From an uncultured Clostridia bacterium (GTDB lineage Bacteria; Bacillota; Clostridia; Christensenellales; UBA1242): 14,716 bases of DNA. Under the pieces are notes generated by a model. That model did not search any database, had not been told where the DNA came from, and saw only the letters and a list, made by a program, of their open reading frames with translations. Below are positions 14,129-14,716 of this stretch, piece after piece; position 1 is the stretch's first letter, and each line of letters begins with the position of its first letter. The DNA lies in contig CANQCE010000014.1 in NCBI GenBank assembly GCA_947589655.1, positions 1 through 14,716 of the forward strand, given 5' to 3'. Position numbers and translations under genes: made by a program.

Positions 14129-14269
14129 AGGTGATGACGGAACTTGGCAACTCCTGAGCCTAACGCTTGTCGGCGTAAAGACATTAATGAAGGTGAGTTT
14201 TCACGAAATAGGGTGGAACAGCGGTAAAAAAATCGCCCCTATGCAAAGTTTGCATAGGGTTTTTTATTT
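14129..14269 (+). ncRNA. Short T-box-type riboswitch leader of glyS (glycine)
   Basis: T-box leaders sense uncharged tRNA and allow readthrough into the synthetase gene. The antiterminator is clear: AGGG (14210-14213) pairs with CCCT (14237-14240), GCG (14221-14223) pairs with CGC (14234-14236), and the seven-base bulge TGGAACA (14214-14220) stands where the consensus is TGGNACC. TGGA would pair with a UCCA tRNA end, which fits the U discriminator usual for bacterial tRNA-Gly. A stem III-like hairpin GTGA/TCAC lies at 14193-14204. Upstream, TGATG (132-136 of the 14,000s) can pair with CATTA (14182-14186), flanked by ACG-GA and GA in a kink-turn-like arrangement expected at the base of stem I. 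Glycine codons GGC occur at 14146-14148 and 14172-14174; I cannot decide which, if either, is the specifier. Stem I has only about 55 bases, roughly half the usual size. The synthetase gene downstream supports the assignment. Confidence 0.75.
14237..14265 (+). terminator. Regulated intrinsic terminator of the glyS T-box leader
   Basis: CCCTATGCA (14237-14245) pairs with TGCATAGGG (14251-14259) and is followed by six T (14260-14265). Its first four bases are the same CCCT used by the antiterminator, so the two folds exclude each other, as expected for a transcription-attenuating T-box. Confidence 0.85.
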
Positions 14270-14306
14270 CCCTTTTGCAAAAAAATTATTTTAAAGGAGA
14301 AAAATT

Positions 14307-14716
14307 ATGGAAGAAAAAAGTTCAAAAGTAACAATGGACAAAATTGTCAACTTGTGCAAGAGCCGCGGATTTGTTTATCCGGGCAGCGAAATTTATAACG
14401 GCTTTGCAAACACTTGGGACTATGGCCCTGTTGGTGTGGAACTTAAAAACAACATCAAGCGTGCTTGGTGGAAAAGGTTTATTCAAGAAGAACCAAATTC
14501 GTATGGTGCAGACGCCGACATTTTAATGAACCCTAATGTTTGGCAGGCCTCAGGTCATGTGGCAGCGTTTTCTGACCCAAAAATGGATTGCAAATCTTGC
14601 AAGCAGCGTTTCCGTGCCGACAATTTGGTAGAGGAACATTCAAAAGGCACAGTTTCAGCCGAGGCAATGAGCAACGAAGAACTTGAAGCATATATCAACG
14701 AGCATAAAATTAAATG
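14307..14716 (+). CDS. glyS: Glycyl-tRNA synthetase, alpha2 type, N-terminal 136 codons only
   Basis: This enzyme attaches glycine to tRNA-Gly in the cytosol. The ATG at 14307 follows AAAGGAGA (14293-14300) by six bases. The N-terminus VNLCKSRGFVYPGSEIYNG, then ANTWDYGPVGVELKNN, and NVWQASGHVAAFSDP are typical of the single-chain class II GlyRS rather than the separate alpha and beta chains. A CKSC pair at about residues 95-98 followed by RFRADNL is a usual metal-binding insertion element in this family. The frame is open to the right edge; the full enzyme is normally about 450-500 residues, so roughly two thirds is missing here. The T-box-type leader upstream implies induction when tRNA-Gly is uncharged. 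Confidence 0.95.
   Translation, partial: MEEKSSKVTMDKIVNLCKSRGFVYPGSEIYNGFANTWDYGPVGVELKNNIKRAWWKRFIQEEPNSYGADADILMNPNVWQASGHVAAFSDPKMDCKSCKQRFRADNLVEEHSKGTVSAEAMSNEELEAYINEHKIK

Noticed and set aside
14344..14526. Plus-strand 60-codon frame inside glyS
   Set aside because: Out of frame with the clear GlyRS coding sequence.

Overview
The window looks like chromosomal DNA from a low-GC Gram-positive bacterium, probably an uncultured gut Clostridia-type Bacillota. Reasons: AT-rich intergenic DNA, consensus sigma-A-type promoters, GGAGA/GGGGA ribosome sites, a T-box-type leader in front of a single-chain (alpha2-type) glycyl-tRNA synthetase, and an ABC-F ATPase of the YkpA/YbiT group. The standard genetic code fits all genes. 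The lineage is inferred; no rRNA or tRNA is present.

Layout. Positions 1-10831 are one uninterrupted minus-strand reading frame of at least 3,610 codons that runs off the left edge. It encodes a giant exported or membrane-anchored protein: a short Lys/Arg N-terminus, one hydrophobic segment, then thousands of residues of beta-strand-rich, nearly cysteine-free sequence that looks like degenerate tandem Ig/Big-like modules. The many short frames on either strand across this stretch are shadows of it. Positions 10832-11058 are a divergent promoter region: a TTGATA-N17-TATAAT promoter reads left into the giant gene, and a perfect TTGACA-N17-TATAAT promoter reads right into a two-gene operon. The right-hand promoter puts its predicted +1 on the ATG of the first gene, which suggests a leaderless mRNA.

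The operon (11059-13388) encodes an unrecognised helical protein with a lysine-rich heptad-repeat tail, then an ABC-F ATPase whose ATG overlaps the previous stop (ATGA). The ABC-F protein has one intact composite ATP site and one that looks dead. A convergent minus-strand gene (13560-13991) encodes an unrecognised 143-residue protein; the two transcription units share an AT-rich gap with a bidirectional terminator hairpin. To the right, divergently, lies a promoter, a very short T-box-like leader with antiterminator and terminator, and the first 136 codons of glyS.

How they work together: glyS is probably controlled by tRNA-Gly charging through the leader. The ABC-F protein and its coupled basic partner may act together at the ribosome (inference). 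The giant surface protein shares only the divergent promoter region with that operon; no functional link is shown. No mobile element, CRISPR array, tRNA or rRNA was seen.
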